Source: Brevundimonas subvibrioides (lineage in GTDB: Bacteria > Pseudomonadota > Alphaproteobacteria > Caulobacterales > Caulobacteraceae). From it: a stretch of 64,000 nt of DNA. How positions within the stretch are numbered: the first letter of the stretch is position 1; every line of letters begins with the position of its first letter. The notes below the pieces were generated by a model, which worked only from the letters and a program-made list of their open reading frames with translations, ran no database searches and had not been told where the DNA came from. Shown piece by piece: positions 50,125 to 58,709 of this stretch. The stretch is taken from assembly GCF_002280785.1 (NCBI RefSeq), contig NZ_NCEQ01000005.1, positions 1 through 64,000 of the forward strand, read 5' to 3'. The position numbers and the translations under genes are program-made.

Positions 50125-51567
50125 ATGGCCTCGCCGACCCCTGATAACCGCCATACCGGCCTGGTGAAGGGCCCCCCTCGCATCAAGGGGCCTGTCGATG
50201 GACGTCCGACCTTGATGCTCACGGCGTTCGATCTCGCGGCCCTCGGGTATCAGGTCGACGAATACGTGCTGTCGGGCACAGCCGCCTCCTACAGGATGCA
50301 AGGCCAGAGGCGGCGTAATGGCCAATGGAACATCCACCCCCAAGGCTCCGCGCCCTATGCGACGCGCATCGTCGTCGCTCGACCGACCAGGCTGTCAGAC
50401 TTCAACGGGACCGTACTCGTGGAGTGGCTGAACGTCAGCGCCGGCGCCGATACCGCGCCAGAATGGGGATATCTTCACCGGGAGATCGTCCGCAGCGGCT
50501 ATGCGTGGGTCGGCGTGTCGGCTCAAAAAGCGGGTATCGACGGTGGCGGGTTGATGTCTTTTCCAGGGATGGAGCCGCTGAAGAAGGCCCAGCCCGAACG
50601 GTACGCGGACTTGAACCATCCCGGTGACGCCTTCTGCTACGACATCTTCACCCAGGTCGCGCATGCTCTGCGCAACGAGCCGGAACGCCTGCTTGGATCC
50701 CGGGAAATCAATTCGCTGATCGCTGTAGGCGAATCCCAGTCGGCGGGACGTCTGACGACCTACATCAATGCCGTTGCGCCTCTCGAACAGGCCTTCAACG
50801 GCTACCTCGTCCATTCCCGTTTCGGGGGCGCGCCCGGGCTGGGCAAAACATCAGTGCTCTCGGCGTTGCTTGGCGCGCTGCAGCCCGTGCATCTGCGAAC
50901 CGACACACCCGTGCCAATCCTGAATCTCATCACCGAGACCGACCTGATGATGAAACGGTTCGGATATCTTCCCGCCCGTCAGCCGGATCACGACCGATTG
51001 AGAACCTGGGAGGTCGCTGGCACAGCCCACGCCGACACCTATGTCATGGGCGCATCGCTGATCGACAGCGGGACATTGTCCCCGGAGGACATGGCAGACG
51101 CCATGGCCCCGACCCGCAATCTTCTGGGCCTGACTCTTCCCGGCGACATCAACGCCGCTCCGCAGCATCATTACATCATGATGGCGGCGCTCTCGGCGCT
51201 GAACCAATGGGTCACGACAGGCGAAAGTCCTCCAGCAGGGGAACGATTGACACTTGAGGCGGGTCAGTCTCCCAGACTGAAACTCGACCGTGTCGGCAAT
51301 GCCCTTGGTGGAGTCCGCTCGCCCTGGATGGATGTGCCGACCTGCCGATTGTCCGGTATGGCGATTGCGAAGAGCCGGATGGGGGCCTTGTTCGGGTCGA
51401 CGGCGCCCCTCGATCCCGCCAGCTTGTCGCGGCTCTATCCGGCCGGTCGCGCGGACTATCTTGTGAAGTTCAGCGAGGCGCTGGCAGCCGCGATTTCGGC
51501 GGGCTTCATCCTGTCCCGGGATCGCACCGAGATCGAAGCCCTGGCGGCGGCCAGCTATCCCGGCTGA
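50125..51567 (+). CDS. Alpha/beta hydrolase domain protein (PF20091-like)
   Basis: A 480-residue protein of the group annotated simply as alpha/beta hydrolase domain-containing. The nucleophile Ser is in LIAVGESQSAGRLTTYIN. GTVLVEWLNVSAGADTAPEW and YAWVGVSAQKAGIDGG precede it, and HADTYVMGAS with a later Asp/His-rich segment may complete the triad. No signal peptide is seen, and residues 1-30 are polar. Family members occur in clusters for ester or lactone breakdown. The ATG at 50125 is preferred over the TTG at 50068, which lies in the promoter. Its 3' end overlaps the convergent TetR gene by 13 bases. Confidence 0.85.
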   Translation: MASPTPDNRHTGLVKGPPRIKGPVDGRPTLMLTAFDLAALGYQVDEYVLSGTAASYRMQGQRRRNGQWNIHPQGSAPYATRIVVARPTRLSDFNGTVLVEWLNVSAGADTAPEWGYLHREIVRSGYAWVGVSAQKAGIDGGGLMSFPGMEPLKKAQPERYADLNHPGDAFCYDIFTQVAHALRNEPERLLGSREINSLIAVGESQSAGRLTTYINAVAPLEQAFNGYLVHSRFGGAPGLGKTSVLSALLGALQPVHLRTDTPVPILNLITETDLMMKRFGYLPARQPDHDRLRTWEVAGTAHADTYVMGASLIDSGTLSPEDMADAMAPTRNLLGLTLPGDINAAPQHHYIMMAALSALNQWVTTGESPPAGERLTLEAGQSPRLKLDRVGNALGGVRSPWMDVPTCRLSGMAIAKSRMGALFGSTAPLDPASLSRLYPAGRADYLVKFSEALAAAISAGFILSRDRTEIEALAAASYPG

Positions 51568-52160
51568 TCAGAATCCAGCGACTTCCCGTCCGCGTCGGAG
51601 CGGATGCCTTCCAGCAGCAGGGCCAGGATGCGCGGTGCGCGGACCCGGCGCTCCTCAAGTCCCCATCGCCTCAAAGCCGATCCGGCCATAACCGTCAGAT
51701 CCAGCAGGTCGGTCTCGTCCAGATCCTGACGGACAACGCCCGCCCGTCGAGCGGCTTCCAGAGGACGCCGACAGATCGCGACGAACCGCGCCAGTAATGG
51801 AGCCGGCACGATGAGGTCGCTGTCCAGCAGCGGCGCGACGTCGACATCCTGGTTGATCATGGTGCGGATCAGCGCCAGCAACCCTTCCGGCTGGTCCGCG
51901 AGATCGGCAGCCTGAGCTTCGAGCTCGTCAAGATTGCGTTCCAGCAGAGCCACGATCAGGTCGATCCGCTCCGGGAAATGCCGATACAGCGTGCCTCGGC
52001 CAACGCCCGCCCGTCGAGCGATCTCGACCAGGGGAGCTTCGATGCCGTCTTTCGCGAACACCTCCGTCGCTGCGTCAAGCAGGGCGGCCCGGTGACGGAT
52101 CACGTCCCTGCGGATCGAAGATTTCGGAACAGAGACCGCACTTTTGTTCAAAACGGACAT
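51555..52160 (-). CDS. TetR-family transcriptional regulator
   Basis: A 201-residue TetR repressor. The N-terminal HTH is LLDAATEVFAKDGIEAPL followed by VEIARRAGVGRGTLYRHFPE. The C-terminal ligand domain carries RPLEAARRAGVVRQDLDETD and LTVMAGSALRRWG. It belongs to the group controlling redox or efflux genes in alphaproteobacteria (SbtR-like C-terminal). The ATG at 52160 is used. It is divergent from the GMC oxidoreductase gene with 85 bases between starts, so it probably represses that gene and the downstream aldehyde dehydrogenase. The sequence around its start (TGTTCAAAACGGACA) is nearly symmetric and could be its operator. Confidence 0.88.
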   Translation of the reverse strand: MSVLNKSAVSVPKSSIRRDVIRHRAALLDAATEVFAKDGIEAPLVEIARRAGVGRGTLYRHFPERIDLIVALLERNLDELEAQAADLADQPEGLLALIRTMINQDVDVAPLLDSDLIVPAPLLARFVAICRRPLEAARRAGVVRQDLDETDLLDLTVMAGSALRRWGLEERRVRAPRILALLLEGIRSDADGKSLDSDQPG

Positions 52161-52245
52161 TGATGTACTGTTTTTTCGGGTGGATAGTCGTCGCCTGGAA
52201 CCACGACCGGCGCAAGCGTCGCGGACCACACAAGGGACGGAAACC

Positions 52246-53901
52246 GTGCAGGACCAATTCGACTACATCGTCATCGGTGCAGGGTCGGCGGGCTGCGTGC
52301 TCGCCAACCGATTGTCGGCGGACCCCGCCAACTCGGTGTTGCTGGTCGAGAGCGGGCCATCCGACGACAACCTGTTTGTCCGCATGCCGCGCGGGATCGG
52401 CGTCCTGCTGACCCCGGGAAACGAGCGGCTTTTCACCTATGAGGCACGCCAGGGCGGCAATCGCCGATCCGAGACCTGGGTCAAGGGACGGACGCTCGGC
52501 GGATCGAGTTCGGTCAACGGGATGGTCTATATCCGCGGCGCACCGCGCGATTTCGATGGCTGGGAGGCGGACGGCTGTACCGGCTGGGGCTGGGAGACAA
52601 TGCGTCGCCGGTTCATCGAACTCGAAGACCACGAACTCGGCGCGGGTCCGGATCGCGGCGTGGGTGGCCCCCTCAAGATAACCGTCCCGGAATTTGGCGA
52701 TCCCATGAGCGAGGCCTTGATCTCGGGAGCGGGGGAACTCGGCACACCGCGTGCGCGCGACATCAATGACCGGGCTTCCGTCGATGACGGCGGGTTCGGA
52801 TACCAGCCCGTCACAATCCATGGGGGATCGCGCTTCAGCGCGGCCCGGGCCTTCATCCATCCCATCCGCAAGCGTGCCAATCTGACCATCGTCAGCGAGA
52901 CCCATGCCGTCCGGCTCCTGTTCCAGGGAACGCGCGTGATCGGTGCCCGGCTGCGCAACAAGGGCGGCGAGCGCGACGTGACCTGCCGGCGCGAAGTCAT
53001 TCTCAGCGCGGGTGCGATCGAAACGCCCAGACTGCTGCAGCTGTCGGGAATCGGTCCGCGTGAGCTGCTGACCTCACTGGGTATCGATGTCGTCGTCGAA
53101 GCGCCCGAAGTCGGCAAGAATCTGATCGAGCATCGCTACCTCTCGCTCCAGTATCGTAGTCGGGCGCCGAGCCAGAACGAGAACCTGCGCGGGCCGGCCA
53201 TGCTGGGCGGGCTCCTGGCCTATCTGTTCGCGGGCAAGGGCCCCATGACGCGCGGAGCCTATGAGGGCGGGGGCTTCATCAAGACCGACCCTGCGCTGGA
53301 GCATCCCGACATCCAGATCGGCGTGGGTCTCTTCTCGATGGCGGAGATGGGCCTGTCCCTTGACGGCGCCAAGGCGCCAAAGCCAGGCGAGACGCCCAAG
53401 CCGCCAAAGATGCAGGTCGATTCTGCTCCGGGCGTCTCTGTCGGCGGCTATTTCACCCAGCCCAGGAGCCGCGGCGAGATGCGGATCCAGTCTGCGGACC
53501 CGAGCACGCCCCCGATCATCGACGCCAACTATTTCGCGCACCCCGACGACCGCCGACATTCGATCGCGATGGTCCGGTGGATCCGGCGCCTGATGCAGAC
53601 CGAAGCCGTTCGCCCTCTCATCGTCGAGGAACTGGTGCCCGGACCGGCCTGCCAGACGGACGACGAGATCATCGATGCCTTCCTTGAGCTTGGCACGACG
53701 GCCTTTCACGTCGCTGGCACCTGCCGGATGGGGTCAGACGCACAGTCCGTGGTCGATCCCCGGCTTCGCGTCCGCGGTGTCAGCGGACTGCGTGTCATGG
53801 ACACCTCGGTGATGCCTACCCTGGTGTCCGGCAACACCAATGCAGCCACCCAGGCCATGGCCTTGAATGCGGCCGACCTGATCCTCGAAGACGCGGCCTG
53901 A
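52246..53901 (+). CDS. GMC-family FAD-dependent oxidoreductase
   Basis: A 551-residue glucose-methanol-choline oxidoreductase, oxidising an alcohol to an aldehyde. The FAD fold is DYIVIGAGSAGCVLANRLS, followed by the GMC signature GRTLGGSSSVNGMVYIRG. GAIETPRLLQLSGIGP is the second signature. The catalytic His is in TAFHVAGTCRMG, and a later Asn is in SGNTNAATQAMA. No signal peptide is seen, so it acts in the cytoplasm. The start is GTG with AAGGGACGG upstream; the open frame to 52144 runs into the TetR start. The aldehyde dehydrogenase gene follows after 37 bases, making a natural alcohol-to-acid pair. The substrate is unknown. Confidence 0.92.
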   Translation: MQDQFDYIVIGAGSAGCVLANRLSADPANSVLLVESGPSDDNLFVRMPRGIGVLLTPGNERLFTYEARQGGNRRSETWVKGRTLGGSSSVNGMVYIRGAPRDFDGWEADGCTGWGWETMRRRFIELEDHELGAGPDRGVGGPLKITVPEFGDPMSEALISGAGELGTPRARDINDRASVDDGGFGYQPVTIHGGSRFSAARAFIHPIRKRANLTIVSETHAVRLLFQGTRVIGARLRNKGGERDVTCRREVILSAGAIETPRLLQLSGIGPRELLTSLGIDVVVEAPEVGKNLIEHRYLSLQYRSRAPSQNENLRGPAMLGGLLAYLFAGKGPMTRGAYEGGGFIKTDPALEHPDIQIGVGLFSMAEMGLSLDGAKAPKPGETPKPPKMQVDSAPGVSVGGYFTQPRSRGEMRIQSADPSTPPIIDANYFAHPDDRRHSIAMVRWIRRLMQTEAVRPLIVEELVPGPACQTDDEIIDAFLELGTTAFHVAGTCRMGSDAQSVVDPRLRVRGVSGLRVMDTSVMPTLVSGNTNAATQAMALNAADLILEDAA

Positions 53902-53938
53902 AGCGAGCCCCCTGCCCCATTCTCTGGAGACTGCGACC

Positions 53939-55429
53939 GTGGCCATCCCCTTCACCGATATCACCAGCCTCTACATCGACGGACGATGGGTACCGGGCGA
54001 CGAACCGGCCGAGGCGGTCCTGAACCCCGCGACGGAAGAGGTCATCGGCCACGCACCGGTCGGCGGGGTCGGCCTGGCCGACGCCGCCGTCGATTCCGCC
54101 CGGCGGGCCTTCGACAAGGGTCCCTGGCCCCTCATGTCGATGGCGGAGCGGGTGGCGGTCATGACGCGCCTGCACGCCGCCCTCGAGGCCCGAAAAGCCC
54201 GGATCGCGGCCCTTATCATTGCCGAGGTCGGATGTTCCCAGGGCATCACCTGGGCCATGCAGGTCCAGGCGCCGCTCGACCATTTCCGCGACGCCATGGT
54301 CCATGCCATGCGGGACACGACCGTCCAGTTGCCGATCGAGGCCACACCCAATCCGATGAACCCGGAAGGCCCCCAGATCCTGGGCGGAACGACTGTCGTG
54401 CGCGAACCCGTCGGGGTGATCGCAGGGATCACCGGCTACAACTTCCCCTTCCTGTTAAACCTGTCGAAGATCGGCCCGGTCCTGCTGGCCGGCAACACCC
54501 TGATCCTGAAACCCTCGGCCTTCACGCCGTTCTCGGCCCTGCTGTTCGGCGAGGCGGCCGATGAAGCGGGTCTGCCCCCCGGTGTGCTGAACATCGTCAA
54601 TGGCGGTCCCGAGGTCGGCCAGTTGCTGACCACTGATCCGCGCGTCGACATGGTCAGCTTTACCGGTTCCGAAGCCGTTGGCGCCGCGATTATGGCCCAA
54701 GCCTCGCCCACATTGAAACGCGTCCACCTGGAACTCGGCGGCAAATCCGCGCTCATTATCCGCCATGACGCCGACGTGCAGCGGGCGGCCATGACCGTGG
54801 TCGGTATGCTGTCGGTCAATGCGGGACAGGGATGCGCCCTGCTGACGCGCCTTCTGGTCCACAACAGCATCCGCCCGGCCTTCGTCGAAACCGTCAAGGC
54901 CTTCGCCGCCATGTGGAAGATCGGCGATCCGGCCGATCCCAGCGTCATGATGGGGCCGCTGATCCGCGAATCCCAACGCGCCAAGGTCGAACATTATATC
55001 CAGCTGGGTCTCGATTCCGGAGCCCGATTGATCCACGGCGGCGGACGACCGGCGGGCCTGGACAAGGGTTTCTTCACCGAGCTGACCCTGTTCGACGACG
55101 TCGATAACAGCTCGGCCATCGCCCAGGACGAGATCTTCGGACCCGTCGGCTGCATCATCGGCTTCGACACCGACGACGAGGCGATCCAGATCGCCAACGA
55201 TTCTCGCTACGGCCTGAACGGCGGCATCGAAACCGCCGACGCCGCGACCGGATACGCCATGGCGCGTCGCATTCGGGCCGGCAGCGTGATGATCAACGGC
55301 GGCACCGGCAAGATGAGCTTCGCCCCTATCGGCGGCTACAAGCGGTCAGGCGTCGGTCGCGAATACGGGCCGGACTGGCTCAAGGAGTTCACCCAGGAAA
55401 AATCGATCTTCTATCCGGTCGGTCGCTGA
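53939..55429 (+). CDS. NAD(P)-dependent aldehyde dehydrogenase (GMC partner)
   Basis: A 496-residue aldehyde dehydrogenase. The catalytic Cys is in [15 protein letters not shown], the Glu in [13 protein letters not shown] and the Asn in [12 protein letters not shown]. The nucleotide turn is [13 protein letters not shown] and the C-terminus is [18 protein letters not shown]. All key residues are intact. The start is GTG at 53939 with TGGAGA upstream. It follows the GMC oxidoreductase by 37 bases and precedes the esterase gene by about 100, on the same strand, and probably converts the aldehyde made by the GMC enzyme to an acid. Confidence 0.92.
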   Translation: MAIPFTDITSLYIDGRWVPGDEPAEAVLNPATEEVIGHAPVGGVGLADAAVDSARRAFDKGPWPLMSMAERVAVMTRLHAALEARKARIAALIIAEVGCSQGITWAMQVQAPLDHFRDAMVHAMRDTTVQLPIEATPNPMNPEGPQILGGTTVVREPVGVIAGITGYNFPFLLNLSKIGPVLLAGNTLILKPSAFTPFSALLFGEAADEAGLPPGVLNIVNGGPEVGQLLTTDPRVDMVSFTGSEAVGAAIMAQASPTLKRVHLELGGKSALIIRHDADVQRAAMTVVGMLSVNAGQGCALLTRLLVHNSIRPAFVETVKAFAAMWKIGDPADPSVMMGPLIRESQRAKVEHYIQLGLDSGARLIHGGGRPAGLDKGFFTELTLFDDVDNSSAIAQDEIFGPVGCIIGFDTDDEAIQIANDSRYGLNGGIETADAATGYAMARRIRAGSVMINGGTGKMSFAPIGGYKRSGVGREYGPDWLKEFTQEKSIFYPVGR

Positions 55430-55526
55430 GGCGGCGCCCGCGACGAGGCTCAGGCCCCGCCGGCCATCGGCGGATCAAGCGAGGCGCAAGGCCGACCCAA
55501 TGGCGCGCCCAAGGGAGACTGAAGAC

Positions 55527-57185
55527 ATGGCTGACCCTTTCGCCGCGCCGAACCGGCGCACCCTGTTCGGCGCCGCGGCGCTTGCCGCCGGCGCTGCCCT
55601 TTCGACCGAGGCCATGGCCTCCTCTGGAGCTGTGGCACAGACCACGCTCGACGCCCCGTCCAGCCCGGGGTTCCCGATCGTCGAGACCACTTACGGCAAG
55701 GTGCGCGGCCAGACCAACGGTGATGTGCGTCAGTTCAAGGGCATCCCCTATGGCGCGCCGACCGGCGGTCGCGACCGCTTCATGCCGCCCCGCAAGCCCG
55801 AGCCCTGGACAGGCGTCCGTGACGCCCTTGGGTTCGGCCCGGTCAGTCCCCAGACCCTGATCGACCTGCGCGCCGACCTGGCCATGCTGGTGCAGTGGGA
55901 CCGTCAGGAAGGCGGAATGGGGGAGAGCCCTCTGCACCTCAATATCTGGACCCAGGGTCTCGACGGCGGCAAGAAGCGGCCGGTGCTGGTCTCGATCCAC
56001 GGGGGCGGTTTCGAGAGCGGATCGGGCAATGCGCCCGGGTTCGACGGGGCCCAGCTGGCCCGCTACGGCGATGTCGTTGTCGTGACCGTAAGCCACAGAC
56101 TGGCCAGCTTCGGCTATATCAACCTTGCCGATAACGGCGCTCCGGCCGAGTTCGCATCGGCCGGCGTGACCGGCATCATGGACCTTGTGCTGTCGCTGGA
56201 ATGGGTTCGCGACAACATCGCGAGCTTTGGCGGGGATCCGGCCAATGTGACGATTTTCGGCCAGTCCGGAGGCGGCTACAAGACGACCGTATTGCTGGCG
56301 ACGCCCGCCGCCAAAGGCCTTTTCCATCGGGCGATGGTTCAGAGTGGCTCGGCCTTGAAGCTGACGGAACGTGAAGCCTCGGCCCGAACCGCAGCGGCTC
56401 TGCTCAACCACCTGGGGATCGACAGGAGCCGCATCGCGGATCTTCAGCAGGTGCCCTGGACTACGCTGCTTGAGGCCCAGACGGCGGTGGCCGCCATGCC
56501 GACCGGCGGGCGGTTCTCACCGGTGCTCGACGGCGCGTACCTGCCTCACCATCCCTTCGATCCGGGCGGCCCGGCGGAGTCGGTCGACATCCCCATGATC
56601 ATCTCGACGACGCTCGAGGACGGGGGCCTAATGAGCTTCAACTGGGATCTGGATGAAGCCGGCCTGAAGGCCCAGATGGCCGCCAGGCTCGGCCCGCTGG
56701 GCGATCAGGCCGTTGCCCTCTATCGCGCCCGCTATCCGAACAAATCGCCCTTCCTGATCCAGGCCCAGATCGCGACCGATGCCGGTTTCCGCAAGAACGC
56801 CATCCTCCAGGCCGAGCGCAAGGCAGCCCAGAGCCCGGGCAAGGTGTGGATGTACCAGTGGGACTGGGAAACCCCGGCCTATGACGGAAAATTCGGCGCC
56901 ATCCATGGGATCGACGTCTCGGCCTCATTCCACAACTACCGCGACGGGATGGTCGGGTGCGGCGTGGCGTCGGGGCGGCGGATGTGTGACCGGCTGGCCT
57001 CAACTCTGATCGCCTTCGCCCGGACGGGAAACCCAAACAACGACCAGATCCCGGCCTGGCCCGCCTATGACGCCCGGACACGCGCCACGATGATTTTCGA
57101 CAACGAGATGCGGGTCGAGAACGATCCGCGATCGGAGATCCTCGGGTTCTGGAACAGCCTGCCGGCGCCGACCGCAGCACGCTGA
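55527..57185 (+). CDS. Carboxylesterase type B with Tat-like signal
   Basis: A 552-residue type B carboxylesterase. [18 protein letters not shown] near residue 9 is a twin-arginine-type signal, so export of the folded enzyme to the periplasm is likely. Motifs are [14 protein letters not shown], the oxyanion hole [11 protein letters not shown] and the nucleophile Ser in [14 protein letters not shown] (GQSGG here instead of GESAG). An His in [13 protein letters not shown] may be the catalytic base. GGDP in [12 protein letters not shown] is well conserved. The ATG at 55527 is chosen for its AGGGAG site. It is likely the periplasmic enzyme releasing the substrate oxidised by the GMC and aldehyde dehydrogenase pair. 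Confidence 0.9.
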   Translation: MADPFAAPNRRTLFGAAALAAGAALSTEAMASSGAVAQTTLDAPSSPGFPIVETTYGKVRGQTNGDVRQFKGIPYGAPTGGRDRFMPPRKPEPWTGVRDALGFGPVSPQTLIDLRADLAMLVQWDRQEGGMGESPLHLNIWTQGLDGGKKRPVLVSIHGGGFESGSGNAPGFDGAQLARYGDVVVVTVSHRLASFGYINLADNGAPAEFASAGVTGIMDLVLSLEWVRDNIASFGGDPANVTIFGQSGGGYKTTVLLATPAAKGLFHRAMVQSGSALKLTEREASARTAAALLNHLGIDRSRIADLQQVPWTTLLEAQTAVAAMPTGGRFSPVLDGAYLPHHPFDPGGPAESVDIPMIISTTLEDGGLMSFNWDLDEAGLKAQMAARLGPLGDQAVALYRARYPNKSPFLIQAQIATDAGFRKNAILQAERKAAQSPGKVWMYQWDWETPAYDGKFGAIHGIDVSASFHNYRDGMVGCGVASGRRMCDRLASTLIAFARTGNPNNDQIPAWPAYDARTRATMIFDNEMRVENDPRSEILGFWNSLPAPTAAR

Positions 57186-57190
57186 AAGTC

Positions 57191-58606
57191 TCAGGGTTCG
57201 TCGGAGCCCCGTGTCCATTCCAGATAGATGCGCCGCGCGCGCGGCGCATCGCCCTTGGAAAGAGCCTCGAACAGAAGTTTCGGCGAACGGACTCCCCCCT
57301 CCGCCGACTGCGGAAATGCGACCGATACGATCGATAGAAAGAGCTCAAGCGCGCCATCTCCCGACAGGGCGCCGAGTTGATCAAAGACGTGAGACGACGT
57401 CGCCTGTTTCAGCGTGCGGTCGCGATCTCCCGGCGCGCGTTCACAGAAAGCGCTCAGCGACTTGAGTATCAGTTGACGACGGAACGACGCCAGGTCCTCC
57501 GACGCGATCGCCGTCTGTCCGAGGAATTGCGTTGCGCGTTCGATCGCCTTTGATGAGTCGGGCATCGTGATGACGAGGCCGCCGGATCGTCCTCTGTCCA
57601 TGCGGACGACAGAGTTCTGCTCGAGGATACGCACAGCCTGTCGAAGTGTGCCTACCGTCACCCCGTATCGCGCCAACAAGTCACCCGCCCCGCCGATCCG
57701 TGCGCCAGGCTGCCAGCCCAGCCGACGAACGTCACGCAACAACTCGCGTGCGAGGCGCTCGGCCGGGCTCGACGGACCTCGCCTTTGCGGGTCCGATTCG
57801 ATCGGCGGAACGAGACGATTGTCCCGGTCCATGGCGCTCCAGGCGTCCTGGCTCTCGCGGATCACGTCCAGTTGTCGACGACGCAGGTCGAACAGGGCGG
57901 CGACGTCGCCCGCCATCTGCGCTTCGACCATCTCCAGCAAGGCGTCCCACCAGGCGCGCTGGAAGTCCTGACCCCCAGCAACAACGCTGTCGGGCGCCAG
58001 ATCCTGGCCATAGTCGGCAGTCACCTGGTAGGCGAGACCGGCCAGCGGGTCCTTGACCAGCCGTCTGATGGCGCCCAGCAGATCCTTGATTTCGTTGGCG
58101 CGCGGCAGGCTGGCTGAAGCATTCTGGCTGAGCCGTCTGGCAAGGTGACGGACGCGTTCGCATTCCGCCAGATCGAGCCGAGGCGTCGACGTCAAAAAGA
58201 CGTGGGTGTCCGTCGCGTTCAGCAGGCGATCCAGGGCATGCGGCCCCTGCATCCGGCTCTCCAGCAGGATGGCGAGGGCGCGACCCGCAGACTGAGGGTC
58301 GGGTGGCGAGACGATCAGACCCCCGCCCGCCCCGCGTTTCATGGTCGCTACGCCGCGTTCGTCGAGGATGCGAACGGCCTGACGCAGGACCGAGCGGCCG
58401 GTATCGTGTCTGGACCGCAGGTCCTGCTCGGACGCGACAAGCTGACCCGCTTTCAGACCCGACGCCCGGATCATCTCCGTCAATTGGAGGGCGAGCTGGA
58501 CTGCGGCAGGATCGGTGGGCACGCCTGCGGTTCTTCGTCCGTTGCCGGCCAGAGGGGTCAACACCTTATCGAACAGGAGGCCATCGTACCCATCCCCGAT
58601 CGTCAA
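57191..58606 (-). CDS. Tandem double GntR-family regulator
   Basis: A 471-residue protein made of two complete GntR/FadR-like units. The first winged helix (about residues 35-95) has SEQDLRSRHDTGRSVLRQAV and GVATMKRGAGGGLIV. The second (about 285-345) has DLLARYGVTVGTLRQAVRIL and SVVRMDRGRSGGLVI. Each is followed by an all-helical FCD-like segment. Usual GntR regulators are 220-260 residues with one DNA-binding domain, so this is a covalent dimer. The start is a TTG at 58606; an in-frame GTG at 58564 is an alternative. It is convergent with the esterase gene, 5 bases apart, and lies between the esterase and the TonB receptor, so it probably controls this cluster. Confidence 0.85.
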   Translation of the reverse strand: MTIGDGYDGLLFDKVLTPLAGNGRRTAGVPTDPAAVQLALQLTEMIRASGLKAGQLVASEQDLRSRHDTGRSVLRQAVRILDERGVATMKRGAGGGLIVSPPDPQSAGRALAILLESRMQGPHALDRLLNATDTHVFLTSTPRLDLAECERVRHLARRLSQNASASLPRANEIKDLLGAIRRLVKDPLAGLAYQVTADYGQDLAPDSVVAGGQDFQRAWWDALLEMVEAQMAGDVAALFDLRRRQLDVIRESQDAWSAMDRDNRLVPPIESDPQRRGPSSPAERLARELLRDVRRLGWQPGARIGGAGDLLARYGVTVGTLRQAVRILEQNSVVRMDRGRSGGLVITMPDSSKAIERATQFLGQTAIASEDLASFRRQLILKSLSAFCERAPGDRDRTLKQATSSHVFDQLGALSGDGALELFLSIVSVAFPQSAEGGVRSPKLLFEALSKGDAPRARRIYLEWTRGSDEP

Positions 58607-58709
58607 GACATCCGACGAAACGCTGAAGCCGCCGATCGATAGGCCATCCGGGACGACCCGGAAAGCAAATCTCGATCGGCGGCCTCAGGCCGGTGCGCCT
58701 GAGATCAGA

